Shown: positions 34,500-42,958, numbered from the stretch's first letter. The stretch is DNA of 46,893 nt from an uncultured Eubacteriales bacterium (GCA_900316715.1 ONEC01000005.1:1-46893); one strand, 5' to 3'. Made by a program: numbers and translations. The notes: a model not told the origin generated them from the letters alone.

Positions 34500-36145
34500 T
34501 TTTCCAAAGCGGATGTTATCGTTGGTAACATCTGCTTTTTTCTTGATACAACACCGTTAAGTGTTATATGACCATTTCTTGCAGGTGTTCCAAATCCGCG
34601 CTCCAGGATACGTTCTGCATTACCGCCAAAGAAGAGGACTTCGGAAGACTCTTTCATAATGTTGGTAAGCATGACAAAGATCATATCCAGCTTATCGTCA
34701 TTCAGTGCTTTTTCAAGTTCCGGTTCAATACGCTCCCTGATAATATGAAGCTCATTAACATCCATTGAACTGATCTGTCCGATACCGATGGTAGATTCTC
34801 CAACAGAAAACTTCTTGAAATCCTGATGGATGATCTCTGTAGGAGTTTTGCTTCCGAGATTACTTCCGGCGCTGAACATTTCTTTAGCAAGTTCTTCTTC
34901 ATTAACTCCTGCAATCTTTGCAAGAGCAGCACCGGCTCTCTTATCTATCTCTGTACAGGTTGGAGAACGATAGAGAAGAGTATCGGATATAATAGCAGAA
35001 ACCATAAGCCCTGCCATATCAGGTTCAATCTCAATACCATTTTCCTGATACATGTTATAGATTATAGTACTTGTAGAACCAAGGGGCTGATTACGGAAGA
35101 AGATCGGCTTACCTGTGGTTATAGTACCGAGTCTGTGATGATCGATGATCTCTCTTATCTCAGCTGCTTCAAGTCCCTGAACAGCCTGGGCCTTTTCGTT
35201 GTGATCAACAAGAATAAGCTTTTTCTTCTCAGCACCCAGGAAGTTTCGTCTGGATACCATTCCTGCATAATGTCCGTTAGAATCAATAACAGGGAAATAT
35301 CTGTGTCTGGTCTGGGCCATTACAGGCTGAATATCCTCAATATAATCATCCACCTTAAAGGAGATGAGATTATTCACCTTCATGAAACTTCCGACAGGCA
35401 TGCTCATGTTTATGAGTCTGGCTACAGTGAAAGTATCATAAGGGGATGTTATGATCCTGCAGTTTTTCTCTTCGGCAATCTTCTGGATAGAAGGGGACAC
35501 ATTATGGCTTCCGCATACTATAATACAGGATGCACCCATTTCTATGGAACAGAGCTGGGCTTCGTATCTGTTTCCGAGAAGTACCATATCGCCGTCTTCG
35601 ATGAACTCTTCGAGCTGCTCTGCATTTCCGGCGCCGATAAGTGTCTTGCCTGTTTCAAAGGCACCGGCAACTTCGCCGGTTATCATGGTTCCGTCAATGG
35701 TCTGCACTATATTGATATAGCTTGTATTTGTTTTTGACAGCATGTCTGATTCGAAGATGGCCATATTTGTTTCTACGATATCACTGGTTGTTATAATTCC
35801 CTTGAGATCTCGTCCTTCTGTTATACAGAGGGTAACAACATTGTTTTCTTTCATAATGTGCCATGCTTCTTTAAGTGACATCTCACGGCTAATACCCGGA
35901 AGTGTTTTTATCTCCATATCTCTAACCTGGGTACGGACATCACCGATAAATTTAGGTGCTTTTATATTAAAACGATCCAGTACATACTGAGTTTCAAGAC
36001 TGATATTTCCGCATCGCATAGCCTGATATGTATGCTCTGATGAAGTAAGATTTTTCAGATTAGCATATGCTATAGATGCAGCAATTGCGTCAGTATCCGG
36101 ATTCTTGTGGCCTATAACGTAGGTCGGTCTGTCAGATTTGCTCAT
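34496..36145 (-). CDS. ppaC: Mn-dependent family II inorganic pyrophosphatase with CBS and DRTGG domains
   Basis: A 549-residue regulated pyrophosphatase. The DHH half starts at the N-terminus with GHKNPDTDAIAAS (H13, D17, D19 as metal ligands). A CBS domain follows (about residues 74-125), a DRTGG domain (about 135-245), and a second CBS (about 250-300). Then the DHH domain resumes with LVDHNEKAQA and EIIDHHRLG, and a DHHA2 domain ends the chain (about 415-549). This is the clostridial CBS-PPase layout, in which AMP inhibits and ATP or diadenosine polyphosphates activate. AGGAGG precedes the ATG. Its 3' end encodes, on the other strand, the terminator of the riboflavin operon. Confidence 0.95.
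   Translation of the reverse strand: MSKSDRPTYVIGHKNPDTDAIAASIAYANLKNLTSSEHTYQAMRCGNISLETQYVLDRFNIKAPKFIGDVRTQVRDMEIKTLPGISREMSLKEAWHIMKENNVVTLCITEGRDLKGIITTSDIVETNMAIFESDMLSKTNTSYINIVQTIDGTMITGEVAGAFETGKTLIGAGNAEQLEEFIEDGDMVLLGNRYEAQLCSIEMGASCIIVCGSHNVSPSIQKIAEEKNCRIITSPYDTFTVARLINMSMPVGSFMKVNNLISFKVDDYIEDIQPVMAQTRHRYFPVIDSNGHYAGMVSRRNFLGAEKKKLILVDHNEKAQAVQGLEAAEIREIIDHHRLGTITTGKPIFFRNQPLGSTSTIIYNMYQENGIEIEPDMAGLMVSAIISDTLLYRSPTCTEIDKRAGAALAKIAGVNEEELAKEMFSAGSNLGSKTPTEIIHQDFKKFSVGESTIGIGQISSMDVNELHIIRERIEPELEKALNDDKLDMIFVMLTNIMKESSEVLFFGGNAERILERGFGTPARNGHITLNGVVSRKKQMLPTITSALEN
34509..34541 (+). terminator. Terminator of the rib-HAD-DUF1189-CYTH operon, inside ppaC
   Basis: A 12-bp stem with two G-U pairs, GCGGATGTTATC (34509-34520) with GGTAACATCTGC (34524-34535), and a 3-base loop, followed by six T. 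It sits 10 bases after the CYTH stop and entirely within the coding sequence of the convergent ppaC gene. Confidence 0.85.
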
Positions 36146-36177
36146 CTTATAACCTCCTGATGTAACAATACTTATTT

Positions 36178-36206
36178 ATTATAGTTTATTTTCATATTTT
36201 GATAAA
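36178..36206 (-). promoter_or_regulatory. Promoter for ppaC, back to back with the mrp promoter
   Basis: On the minus strand there is a consensus TATAAT (plus 36178-36183). A poor -35 lies 17 bases away (TTTATC, plus 36201-36206) and overlaps the -35 of the divergent mrp promoter (36199-36204). Confidence 0.45.
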
Positions 36207-36227
36207 GACAAAAATTTATGCTATAAT
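36199..36227 (+). promoter_or_regulatory. Promoter for mrp-murF-mscS
   Basis: TTGATA (36199-36204), 17 bases, TATAAT (36222-36227), and TG in the extended -10 position. This is one of the best consensus matches in the window, about 46 bases before the mrp ATG. Confidence 0.8.
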
Positions 36228-36272
36228 CGTTGAACGGTTAGTAAAATAATACAAAAGTCAGGAGAATATATC

Positions 36273-37058
36273 ATGGCAGATTCAAAGGAGTTTTTAGATA
36301 ATATCAAGCTTGAGAAAGTACATAACAAGGACTCAGAGATAAAGAAGGTTATCGGTGTTGTCAGTGGTAAAGGTGGAGTAGGTAAATCCCTTGTTACATC
36401 CATGCTTTCATGCATAGCAAATCGTAAAGGACTTAAGACAGCTATCATGGATGCGGATATTACAGGTCCATCTATACCTAAGGCGTTTGGTGTTCATACT
36501 AGAGCAGTAGGAACACAAGACAGTATACTTCCTGTAGAGACAAAGTCAGGTATAAAGATGATATCCATGAATGTACTTATGGATGAAGAGACACAGCCTG
36601 TTCTCTGGAGAGGTCCGGTTATAGCAGGTGCTGTTGGACAGTTCTGGAATGATGTAATCTGGGGCGATATCGATGTTATGTTTGTTGATATGCCGCCTGG
36701 AACAGGTGATGTTGCACTTACAGTATTTCAGCAGCTTCCGGTAGATGGAATCATAGTTGTTTCATCTCCTCAGGAACTGGTTGAGATGATCGTGGCTAAG
36801 GCTGTAAGAATGGCTGATCTTATGAAGGTTCCTGTACTTGGACTTGTAGAGAATATGTCATACTTTAAATGTCCGGGCTGTGGTGAAAAACATTATATCT
36901 TTGGTATGTCCCGCGCAGATGAGATAGCTGAGCAGTATAATATACCAAGAGTTGCCCGCATCCCTATCAATCCTGATTTTGCGGCTTTGGTTGATAGAGG
37001 AGAGATTGAGAAATTCAGCGGTGAATGGCTTAACGAACTTGCTGACGAAATACTTTAA
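36273..37058 (+). CDS. mrp: Mrp/NBP35-family iron-sulfur carrier ATPase
   Basis: A 261-residue P-loop ATPase of the Mrp (ApbC/NBP35) family that holds and transfers Fe-S clusters. The deviant Walker A is GKGGVGKS (residues 32-39). The family segment DADITGPSIPKAFG follows, then VDMPPGTGDVALT and the cluster-binding CxxC at C200/C203 (FKCPGCGEKH). The usual N-terminal DUF59 domain is absent, as in many Clostridia. An AGGAG site precedes the ATG. murF starts 20 bases later. Confidence 0.93.
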   Translation: MADSKEFLDNIKLEKVHNKDSEIKKVIGVVSGKGGVGKSLVTSMLSCIANRKGLKTAIMDADITGPSIPKAFGVHTRAVGTQDSILPVETKSGIKMISMNVLMDEETQPVLWRGPVIAGAVGQFWNDVIWGDIDVMFVDMPPGTGDVALTVFQQLPVDGIIVVSSPQELVEMIVAKAVRMADLMKVPVLGLVENMSYFKCPGCGEKHYIFGMSRADEIAEQYNIPRVARIPINPDFAALVDRGEIEKFSGEWLNELADEIL

Positions 37059-37078
37059 TAGATTTCGGGGTTAATAAA

Positions 37079-38476
37079 ATGAATGTTCAGGTAGATGATT
37101 TAGTACGTATAACTGAAGGGGAACTTATCACATCGGATAATACTGATAAGGAAACCGTAGGTAAAATTGTTTTAAGAAATATAGCTACGGATTCAAGAAA
37201 GACTGATGAAGAGAGCATGTTTATAGCCTTTAGAGGTGAAAATGTCGATGGACATAAATTCCTTACATCAGCCCTGAAGAATGCACCGGCAGCTCTTATA
37301 GAAGAGGATTTTGGAACAGAAGGTCTTGCAGATCAGAAGCCGGAAGACGGAAAAGCTTATATCAGAGTAGATGACTGTCTTGCAGCTCTACAGAAGATCG
37401 GTAAATATATGAGAAGCCTATATAAAGGCGGCCATATAATCGGAGTTACCGGAAGTGTAGGAAAGACTACTACAAGAGAGCTTATATCCCATGGACTTGC
37501 AGCATCTCTTAAGGTTTTCCATACAGAGGGTAATAATAACTCACAGATAGGTGTTCCTCTTACTCTTTCAAGAATACTTGATTCAGAATCTGATATATCA
37601 GTTCTTGAGATGGGTATCAGTGAACCGGGCGGAATGGATAAGCTTACAGATATGGTTAATCCTGATATCGCAGTGGTTACCAATATCGGTATTGCGCATA
37701 TAGAATTCCTTAAAACACAGGAAGGAATCCGCGAGGAAAAGCTTCGTATAACAGGAAGAATGAATCCGGAGACAGGAGTGCTGTTCCTCAATGCTGATGA
37801 TAAATTACTCAGGGATGTTAAGGGAAAGACCGGAGTTAAGACATTTTACTATGGAACAGAGCCTGATGCGGACTATAGAGCTGAAAATCTTTCCACAGAA
37901 GATGGAAAGTCAGTATTTGATTTCTGCTATGGAGCTGAAAGAATAAAGGTTGTTTCATCTGCAATAGGAAGACACAATGTCCTTAATCTTACAGCTGCAC
38001 TTGGAGTTGCTGATTATCTCGGTCTTGATGTTAAGAAGACAGCACAGTCCTATAAGGACTTCAAAGGTCAGAGACAGAATATTATTAATACTTCAGCAGG
38101 ATATACGATAATAGATGATACCTATAATGCCAGCGTGGATTCCATGAAGGCTGCCATAAATGTGCTGTGTAATGATGTTAAGACAGAAGGCAGAAAAATA
38201 GCAGTACTTGGAAGCATGTTCGAGCTTGGTGAAAGAAGTGCTGATTATCATAAGGAAGTCGGTGCATTTCTTAAAGATAAAGGAATTGACGAGCTGATAG
38301 TTCGTGGTGAAGAGGCTGAATACTATAAAGAGGGAAATGATATTCCGGCCAGAAGTTTTGATTCAAATGGCGAAGCTGCAGAATATCTTAAAACCGTTCT
38401 TAAAGCCGGGGATTCAGTGCTTTTAAAAGCTTCAAACGGAATGAAGCTGAAAGAGATTGTAGAGGGGATTAAATGA
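37079..38476 (+). CDS. murF: UDP-N-acetylmuramoyl-tripeptide--D-alanyl-D-alanine ligase
   Basis: A 465-residue Mur ligase that adds D-Ala-D-Ala to the peptidoglycan precursor in the cytoplasm. The N-terminal MurF domain has TDSRK and FIAFRGENVDGH. The ATP loop is GVTGSVGKTTT (about residues 122-132), followed by NNNSQIGVPLTL and ISVLEMGISEPGGM. The C-terminal domain has GQRQ, IIDDTYNASVDSM and AVLGSMFELGE. The ribosome site is modest (GGGGT). Its end overlaps mscS by four bases (ATGA), so the two are coupled. Confidence 0.96.
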   Translation: MNVQVDDLVRITEGELITSDNTDKETVGKIVLRNIATDSRKTDEESMFIAFRGENVDGHKFLTSALKNAPAALIEEDFGTEGLADQKPEDGKAYIRVDDCLAALQKIGKYMRSLYKGGHIIGVTGSVGKTTTRELISHGLAASLKVFHTEGNNNSQIGVPLTLSRILDSESDISVLEMGISEPGGMDKLTDMVNPDIAVVTNIGIAHIEFLKTQEGIREEKLRITGRMNPETGVLFLNADDKLLRDVKGKTGVKTFYYGTEPDADYRAENLSTEDGKSVFDFCYGAERIKVVSSAIGRHNVLNLTAALGVADYLGLDVKKTAQSYKDFKGQRQNIINTSAGYTIIDDTYNASVDSMKAAINVLCNDVKTEGRKIAVLGSMFELGERSADYHKEVGAFLKDKGIDELIVRGEEAEYYKEGNDIPARSFDSNGEAAEYLKTVLKAGDSVLLKASNGMKLKEIVEGIK

Positions 38477-39315
38477 TAGACAAGATAGTAAAAGTATTCG
38501 AGAATAATTATGTACTTGCCCTTATGTATGTTGTTTTGTGCTTTCTCATTGTAAAGTTGGTAGACAAGATATTTAAGAGGATAATCAGTCATAAAGAGGA
38601 CAGCATAAAGCTGCAGTTTCTCAGCGGGATCATAAAGATTGCGATAATTATATTCTTCTTATTCAGAATAGCAGCGCTTTCAACTATTCTTTCCAGCTTT
38701 TCGAATACAATACTTATGTCCAGTTCACTTATTGTTGTTGTTCTGGGATTTATATTCCAGGAAGGACTCAGTAATATTATTCATGGTTTTATCATTACTG
38801 TATTCAGACCTTTTAAGGTTGGTGACAGAGTTGAGATAAACAATGGAACGGAAAGGCTTACCGGATATGTAAGAGAGGTTACGCTTCGCCATACTGTCAT
38901 AACCGGTGTTATAGATAATGCAGAATATATTATTCCAAATTCGGTTCTGGATAACTGCGTTATCAGAAATCTTACAACAGTAGGAAATAATAAGTACCCT
39001 CTGAAGGTTTCAATAACATATAAGGATGCAGCTGATGAACATAAGCTGCGTCTGGCAAAGAGCATATTTTCAGCAGCAGTACTTGATAATGATCTTACAA
39101 GAAACTCAGTAGTTAACGATGATGGAGAATTAAATGTTAAGATTGATATGGCAGAAAGCAGTGTTGATCTTACAGTATTTGTAGAAACCAGAACGGCGGA
39201 GGAAAATTTCCTTGCTGCAACCCAGATAAAAGAAAAGATACTTAAGGAATTTCCTGAAGCAGGTATTACTTTTGCTTATAATCATCTGGAAATTAGTGGT
39301 AGACTTGATACATGA
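38473..39315 (+). CDS. MscS-family small-conductance mechanosensitive channel
   Basis: A 280-residue MscS-type channel. Membrane segments lie at about residues 14-34, 57-77 and 80-110. The third, pore-lining one leads into the family-typical FQEGLSNIIHGFIITVFRPFKVGDRVEI. The beta domain contains GYVREVTLRHTVI and IIPNSVLDNCVIRNL. It should release solutes under low osmotic pressure. Co-expression with murF ties it to envelope integrity. No terminator is seen; a new promoter follows. Confidence 0.92.
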   Translation: MIDKIVKVFENNYVLALMYVVLCFLIVKLVDKIFKRIISHKEDSIKLQFLSGIIKIAIIIFFLFRIAALSTILSSFSNTILMSSSLIVVVLGFIFQEGLSNIIHGFIITVFRPFKVGDRVEINNGTERLTGYVREVTLRHTVITGVIDNAEYIIPNSVLDNCVIRNLTTVGNNKYPLKVSITYKDAADEHKLRLAKSIFSAAVLDNDLTRNSVVNDDGELNVKIDMAESSVDLTVFVETRTAEENFLAATQIKEKILKEFPEAGITFAYNHLEISGRLDT

Positions 39316-39320
39316 GATTA

Positions 39321-39329
39321 TGATAAAAT
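39321..39329 (+). promoter_or_regulatory. Extended -10 promoter for the zinc-ribbon membrane protein
   Basis: TGATAAAAT forms an extended -10 about 54 bases before the ATG at 39383. TTGATA at 39305-39310 is only 13 bases away and inside the mscS end, so it is unlikely to serve as a regular -35. Confidence 0.45.
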
Positions 39330-39382
39330 ACCTGTGTTGTTTTTTCTAAATCAATAATAAATGAGGGTAAAGGAGAGAAAAT

Positions 39383-40027
39383 ATGATTTGTCCAGTATGC
39401 GGAAATAATCTTCCGGACGGCTCAGCTTCTTGTCCAGTATGTGGAGCACAGCTTCAGGCAGCAGCACCACAGCAGGATTTCGGAGCACAGCCACAGCAGA
39501 ATTTTGACCAGGGGTATGCGCAGCAGCCACAGCAGGGCTATGCACAGCCACAGCCAGGATTTGATCCTAACATGGGAGCTAATCCTAATCCGGGTTATGG
39601 TATTCCTACAGCAGAGGGAGCTCAGCCGGGTTCTAACAAGAAGGTTGTTATCGGCGTAGTTATCGCAGCTATCGCACTTCTTGCAATCGGATGTGTACTT
39701 TTCTTCGTTCTTGGCGGAGGCGGAAGCAAGGATAGAGATGGCCATTATGTATCATCATACATGGGAATGGTAGATCTTTACATTGACATTAATGGTGATA
39801 AGGCTGTGTTTGGTATGAAGGTTGCTGACGAGTTTGCAGAGCTCGCAGGTGATGATTCAAATGAAGAGTATGAGTGCAAGGCTAGCTGGAGTGGAAATAC
39901 ACTTAAGCTTACTGTTGAAGGCGATACTCTTGAGTGTCAGTATGATCCAAAAGCAAAGACTATCACCATTCCAGAGGATTCAGCCCTTGAGATGGGAGTC
40001 GAGCTTGTTTTCACTAAACAGGACTAA
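39383..40027 (+). CDS. Zinc-ribbon, Gln/Pro-rich, single-pass membrane protein
   Basis: A 214-residue protein. The N-terminus has a zinc ribbon (CPVCGNNLPDGSASCPVCG, residues 3-21). A Gln/Pro/Gly/Ala-rich linker of about 60 residues with QPQQ and GYAQ repeats follows. One membrane segment lies at about residues 87-111, and the outside domain of about 100 residues is beta-rich, recalling small lipocalin-like cell-surface domains (NTLKLTVEGDTLECQYD). The zinc ribbon would be cytoplasmic and the C-terminal domain outside. Such zinc-ribbon membrane proteins are common in gut Clostridia and have no known role. AAAGGAG precedes the ATG; a terminator follows. Confidence 0.82.
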   Translation: MICPVCGNNLPDGSASCPVCGAQLQAAAPQQDFGAQPQQNFDQGYAQQPQQGYAQPQPGFDPNMGANPNPGYGIPTAEGAQPGSNKKVVIGVVIAAIALLAIGCVLFFVLGGGGSKDRDGHYVSSYMGMVDLYIDINGDKAVFGMKVADEFAELAGDDSNEEYECKASWSGNTLKLTVEGDTLECQYDPKAKTITIPEDSALEMGVELVFTKQD

Positions 40028-40046
40028 TTAATATCTTAGATATAAG

Positions 40047-40080
40047 ATGGACTATCCTCGAGGGTAGTCCATTTTAAGTT
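40047..40080 (+). terminator. Terminator after the zinc-ribbon protein gene
   Basis: An 11-bp stem with one G-U pair, ATGGACTATCC (40047-40057) with GGGTAGTCCAT (40062-40072), closes a TCGA loop and is followed by TTTAAGTTT. Confidence 0.8.
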
Positions 40081-40105
40081 TATAATCAGATGAGGAGATA
40101 AACAT

Positions 40106-41167
40106 ATGGCAGCATTATGGGAACAGAACATAAGGAAGGTTGTTCCTTATGTAGCAGGCGAACAGCCTACAGACACAAATATTATTAAGCTTAATACCAA
40201 TGAGAATCCTTACGGACCATCACCTAAGGTTCAGGAACTGGCAGATCATATGGATTCAGATGTTTTAAAGAAGTATCCTGATCAGACAGCGGGAGATCTT
40301 GTAAGAGCTATTGCCGATTATCATGGATTTAAGCCGGAAGAAGTATTTGTTGGAGTAGGATCAGATGATGTTCTTGCTATGTGCTTTATGACATTTTTTA
40401 ATTCAGATAAGCCGGTATTGTTTCCGGATATAACATATTCTTTTTACCCTGTATGGGCTGAAATGCTCAGAATAAATTATAAGACACTTCCGCTTGATGA
40501 GAATTTCTGCATCAGACCTGAGGATTATAATGAACCAAACGGAGGAGTTATCTTCCCTAATCCTAATGCTCCTACAGCTGTTCTTATGGGAAGAGATAAG
40601 GTTGAAGAGATTATCAGCTCCAATAAAGACAGTATAGTTATTGTTGATGAGGCTTATATTGACTTTGCTGAAGAAGGTTCATCAGTTATAGATCTTACCC
40701 GTAAATACGATAATCTTATAGTTGTAAGAACATTTTCAAAGTCAAGATCATTGGCAGGTCTTCGAATCGGATATGCTGTAGCGAATGAAAAACTCATTAA
40801 GTTTATAAATGATGTTAAGTATTCATATAATTCATATACGATGAATACACCATCTATTGTTCTTGGAACAGCATCCATTGAAGATGATGAGTATTTTAAG
40901 GAAAAGGTGGAAGCTATTAAGAAGACCAGAGAATGGTTTACTGAAGAGCTGAAGAAGTTAGGTTTCAGAGTTCTTCCTTCAAGTGCTAACTTTGTTTTTG
41001 CATCTCCGAGAACAAAAACTGCTGAAGAAGTATTTGAAGAAGCAAAGAAGCGCGGAATATATGTAAGATTCTGGAATAAGCCTATAATAAAGGACTTCCT
41101 GAGAATAACAATAGGACTTGATGAGGAAATGAAAAAAGTAGTTGATTTTCTCAAAGAGTTTTGCTAA
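40106..41167 (+). CDS. hisC: Histidinol-phosphate aminotransferase
   Basis: A 353-residue PLP enzyme of aminotransferase class I/II, HisC type. It starts with the family-typical KVVPYVAGEQP and LNTNENPYGPSP. The PLP Lys is K212 in VRTFSKSRSLAGLRIGYA, and IVDEAYIDFAE binds the cofactor. The C-terminal FLRITIG carries the substrate carboxylate Arg. It converts imidazole-acetol phosphate to histidinol phosphate, and may also act on aromatic amino acids. No other his gene is nearby. GAGGAG precedes the ATG. Confidence 0.92.
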   Translation: MAALWEQNIRKVVPYVAGEQPTDTNIIKLNTNENPYGPSPKVQELADHMDSDVLKKYPDQTAGDLVRAIADYHGFKPEEVFVGVGSDDVLAMCFMTFFNSDKPVLFPDITYSFYPVWAEMLRINYKTLPLDENFCIRPEDYNEPNGGVIFPNPNAPTAVLMGRDKVEEIISSNKDSIVIVDEAYIDFAEEGSSVIDLTRKYDNLIVVRTFSKSRSLAGLRIGYAVANEKLIKFINDVKYSYNSYTMNTPSIVLGTASIEDDEYFKEKVEAIKKTREWFTEELKKLGFRVLPSSANFVFASPRTKTAEEVFEEAKKRGIYVRFWNKPIIKDFLRITIGLDEEMKKVVDFLKEFC

Positions 41168-41221
41168 GGTTCAGATACCCCTATAACAATGACATATGCT
41201 CCCTCTGAACAGGAGGAACAT

Positions 41222-41857
41222 ATGGAAGAATTAAATATTTCAAGAGATAATGTATATCTGTCACTCGTTAATCATGAATCAAGTAAAGACAAACTGACGG
41301 ATTCGCCTACCAGACGATTTCTGGATATGGATGTTGTTTACAGTTTATCGAAACCCGATCCGGTCGGCAGGAATGAATGGCTCAGTAATTCAGATATGGA
41401 GAAACTCGGAATGACAGAAGAAGAGCTTTATGAAACCGCTCTTCATAATACTATGCAGAGATTTCCGGCGAGAATTGAAAGACTTGAAGAAGTTCTGAAA
41501 CATATGATGAGTTATTCCGATGAGTCGGCTGAATCGCTCGATTTATCCGAAGACTACATGTTTCCGCTGTATTTCTTCGGAAATGAATCTTATGAGGGCG
41601 GTTCTGCGGTTATTCTGTATGGCAATATTCTGAACAGAATAGCAGATCTGTTCGGGGAAGGTTTTTACCTGATACCTTCGAGTGTACATGAATATCTGAT
41701 AGCGAAAGAAAGCGATGTAAATGATTCTCTGGATTACCTGAGTTTTATGGTTTACAGTGTTAACAGAACTTGTCTTTCGCCCGAACAGGTGTTATCTGAT
41801 TCGGTTTATCATTATTGTTTTAAATCAAATTTGGTGTCGGTGGTTTCCTCGATATAA
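41222..41857 (+). CDS. DUF5688-like protein
   Basis: A 211-residue cytoplasmic protein resembling DUF5688 proteins of Lachnospiraceae (recognised by eye from the ALHNTMQRFPARI and LIPSSVHEYLI style segments). The function of that family is unknown. The ATG at 41222 follows AGGAGG (41211-41216) and is preferred to an in-frame ATG 33 bases upstream. Codon use is richer in TCG, CCG and GCG than in the neighbours, hinting at later acquisition or low expression. A 7-bp inverted repeat (GTTCAGA 41169-41175, TCTGAAC 41204-41210) abuts the ribosome site. Confidence 0.72.
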   Translation: MEELNISRDNVYLSLVNHESSKDKLTDSPTRRFLDMDVVYSLSKPDPVGRNEWLSNSDMEKLGMTEEELYETALHNTMQRFPARIERLEEVLKHMMSYSDESAESLDLSEDYMFPLYFFGNESYEGGSAVILYGNILNRIADLFGEGFYLIPSSVHEYLIAKESDVNDSLDYLSFMVYSVNRTCLSPEQVLSDSVYHYCFKSNLVSVVSSI

Positions 41858-41859
41858 CA

Positions 41860-41888
41860 TTGACTCAGAGCAATATTTGTGGTATATT
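41860..41888 (+). promoter_or_regulatory. Strong promoter for the cold-shock gene
   Basis: TTGACT (41860-41865), 17 bases, TATATT (41883-41888). The predicted 5' UTR is about 46 bases, shorter than the long thermosensor leader of E. coli cspA. GGAGG precedes the ATG. Confidence 0.75.
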
Positions 41889-41940
41889 GTTCTAGTGTTC
41901 AGGGACGAACACAGAGTTTTATATTTGGAGGAGTCACAAA

Positions 41941-42144
41941 ATGGCAAAGGGAACTGTAAAGTGGTTTAATGGAGCTAAGGGATACGGCTTCATTACTGAT
42001 GAAGAGGGAAAGGATGTATTCGTTCATTTCTCAGGTCTTAACATGGAAGGCTTCAAGACTCTTGAAGAGGGAGCAGAAGTTGAGTTTGACGTATCAGAGG
42101 GAGCAAAAGGACCACAGGCTACCAACGTTACTGTTATTAAATAA
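41941..42144 (+). CDS. cspA: Cold-shock protein, CspA family
   Basis: A 67-residue OB-fold nucleic-acid chaperone. It opens with [15 protein letters not shown], containing the RNP1 motif KGYGFI, and RNP2 is VFVHFS. Length and composition are typical. These proteins bind single-stranded RNA and DNA, melt mRNA structure at low temperature and are often abundant in growth. The gene has its own strong promoter and its own terminator, so it is monocistronic. Confidence 0.97.
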   Translation: MAKGTVKWFNGAKGYGFITDEEGKDVFVHFSGLNMEGFKTLEEGAEVEFDVSEGAKGPQATNVTVIK

Positions 42145-42178
42145 TCTTATCTGAGAAGTGATTTTAATAAAGTGACCC

Positions 42179-42210
42179 AAAAGGACTATTCGTTAGAATA
42201 GTCCTTTTTT
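42179..42210 (+). terminator. Terminator after the cold-shock gene
   Basis: An 11-bp perfect stem, AAGGACTATTC (42181-42191) with GAATAGTCCTT (42196-42206), has a GTTA loop and six T at the end of and after the stem. Confidence 0.92.
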
Positions 42211-42280
42211 CATAGATAAATCATAAGTTTTTCTTTAACATTATCTTAATTATTCTATGTTAGAATGAATCGCGTAAGGA

Positions 42281-42309
42281 TTGACAAAGAGAGACAAAAA
42301 CAATAAAAT
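42281..42309 (+). promoter_or_regulatory. Promoter for the TetR-type regulator/receiver operon
   Basis: Consensus TTGACA (42281-42286), exactly 17 bases, TAAAAT (42304-42309). The predicted transcription start near 42316 touches the palindrome at 42319-42333. A second, extended -10 (TGTTAGAAT, 42258-42266) lies upstream. Confidence 0.75.
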
Positions 42310-42318
42310 AAATCTATA

Positions 42319-42333
42319 TGCGATTTAGTCGCA
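42319..42333. promoter_or_regulatory. Candidate operator palindrome before the TetR-type gene
   Basis: TGCGATTTAGTCGCA is a 5-5-5 inverted repeat (TGCGA, TCGCA) directly at the predicted transcription start of the TetR-type gene, a usual place for autorepression by this regulator family. The match to an actual operator is not demonstrated. Confidence 0.5.
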
Positions 42334-42363
42334 AAGGTAAAATTATTGAAGGAGGATCGTCTC

Positions 42364-42957
42364 TTGAGAGAAGATTTTATATCTGTTCAAGACAGAATAA
42401 TCTCTTCTGCTATCGACCTTATCAGTGAAGCAGGACTTGGTTCGCTGAACTTTGACAACATTTCCATGAGAATCAATCTCTCCGGAGCTATGATATATAA
42501 GTATTACAGTGATACAAATGAATTGCTGGTTGATGTTGTTAAGACATATTTCAAGTTTGATCACGGTATATTTAAGACTATCAGTTCCAGAGAAGGGACC
42601 TATCTTGAAAAGGTTAATATGTATGTAGATGCTTATAGTTCATATTATGAGAGCTACTATACATTATCGACACTTGCGCTCCAGTATGAGGAACTGCTTC
42701 ATAACACTTATACAAGAGATATAGTCCTGGCAGGAATAAAGGGAAGAATGAGTTTTCTGAAAGACCTTTTTCAGGGAGCTATTGATAATCATGAGATAGC
42801 TGAGGGCTTTTCCAGTGGAGAACTTGCAAATGCACTTACGGGGATTGCTATGATGTGCAAGCTTGACAGAAGAGTAAATTATAGAAAAGGCCAGTATAAA
42901 GCTCAGATTATGGGGTATATAAGCAGATGGATTGATTTATTGAAGGTGGAGGTTTAG
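42364..42957 (+). CDS. TetR/AcrR-family transcriptional regulator
   Basis: A 198-residue regulator. The N-terminal helix-turn-helix is typical of TetR: RIISSAIDLISEAGLGSLNFDNIS followed by the recognition helix in SGAMIYKYYSDTNELL. The rest is a helical ligand/dimer domain without specific marks. The start is TTG at 42364, which lies 8 bases after GGAGG (42351-42355). It is co-transcribed with the receiver gene that begins one base after its stop codon. The ligand is unknown. Confidence 0.85.
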   Translation: MREDFISVQDRIISSAIDLISEAGLGSLNFDNISMRINLSGAMIYKYYSDTNELLVDVVKTYFKFDHGIFKTISSREGTYLEKVNMYVDAYSSYYESYYTLSTLALQYEELLHNTYTRDIVLAGIKGRMSFLKDLFQGAIDNHEIAEGFSSGELANALTGIAMMCKLDRRVNYRKGQYKAQIMGYISRWIDLLKVEV

Positions 42958-42958
42958 G

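Noticed and set aside
34826..35737. A long plus-strand open frame of 303 codons inside ppaC
   Set aside because: It is antisense to a complete, motif-rich CBS-pyrophosphatase gene. It has no ribosome site and its protein has no recognisable features.
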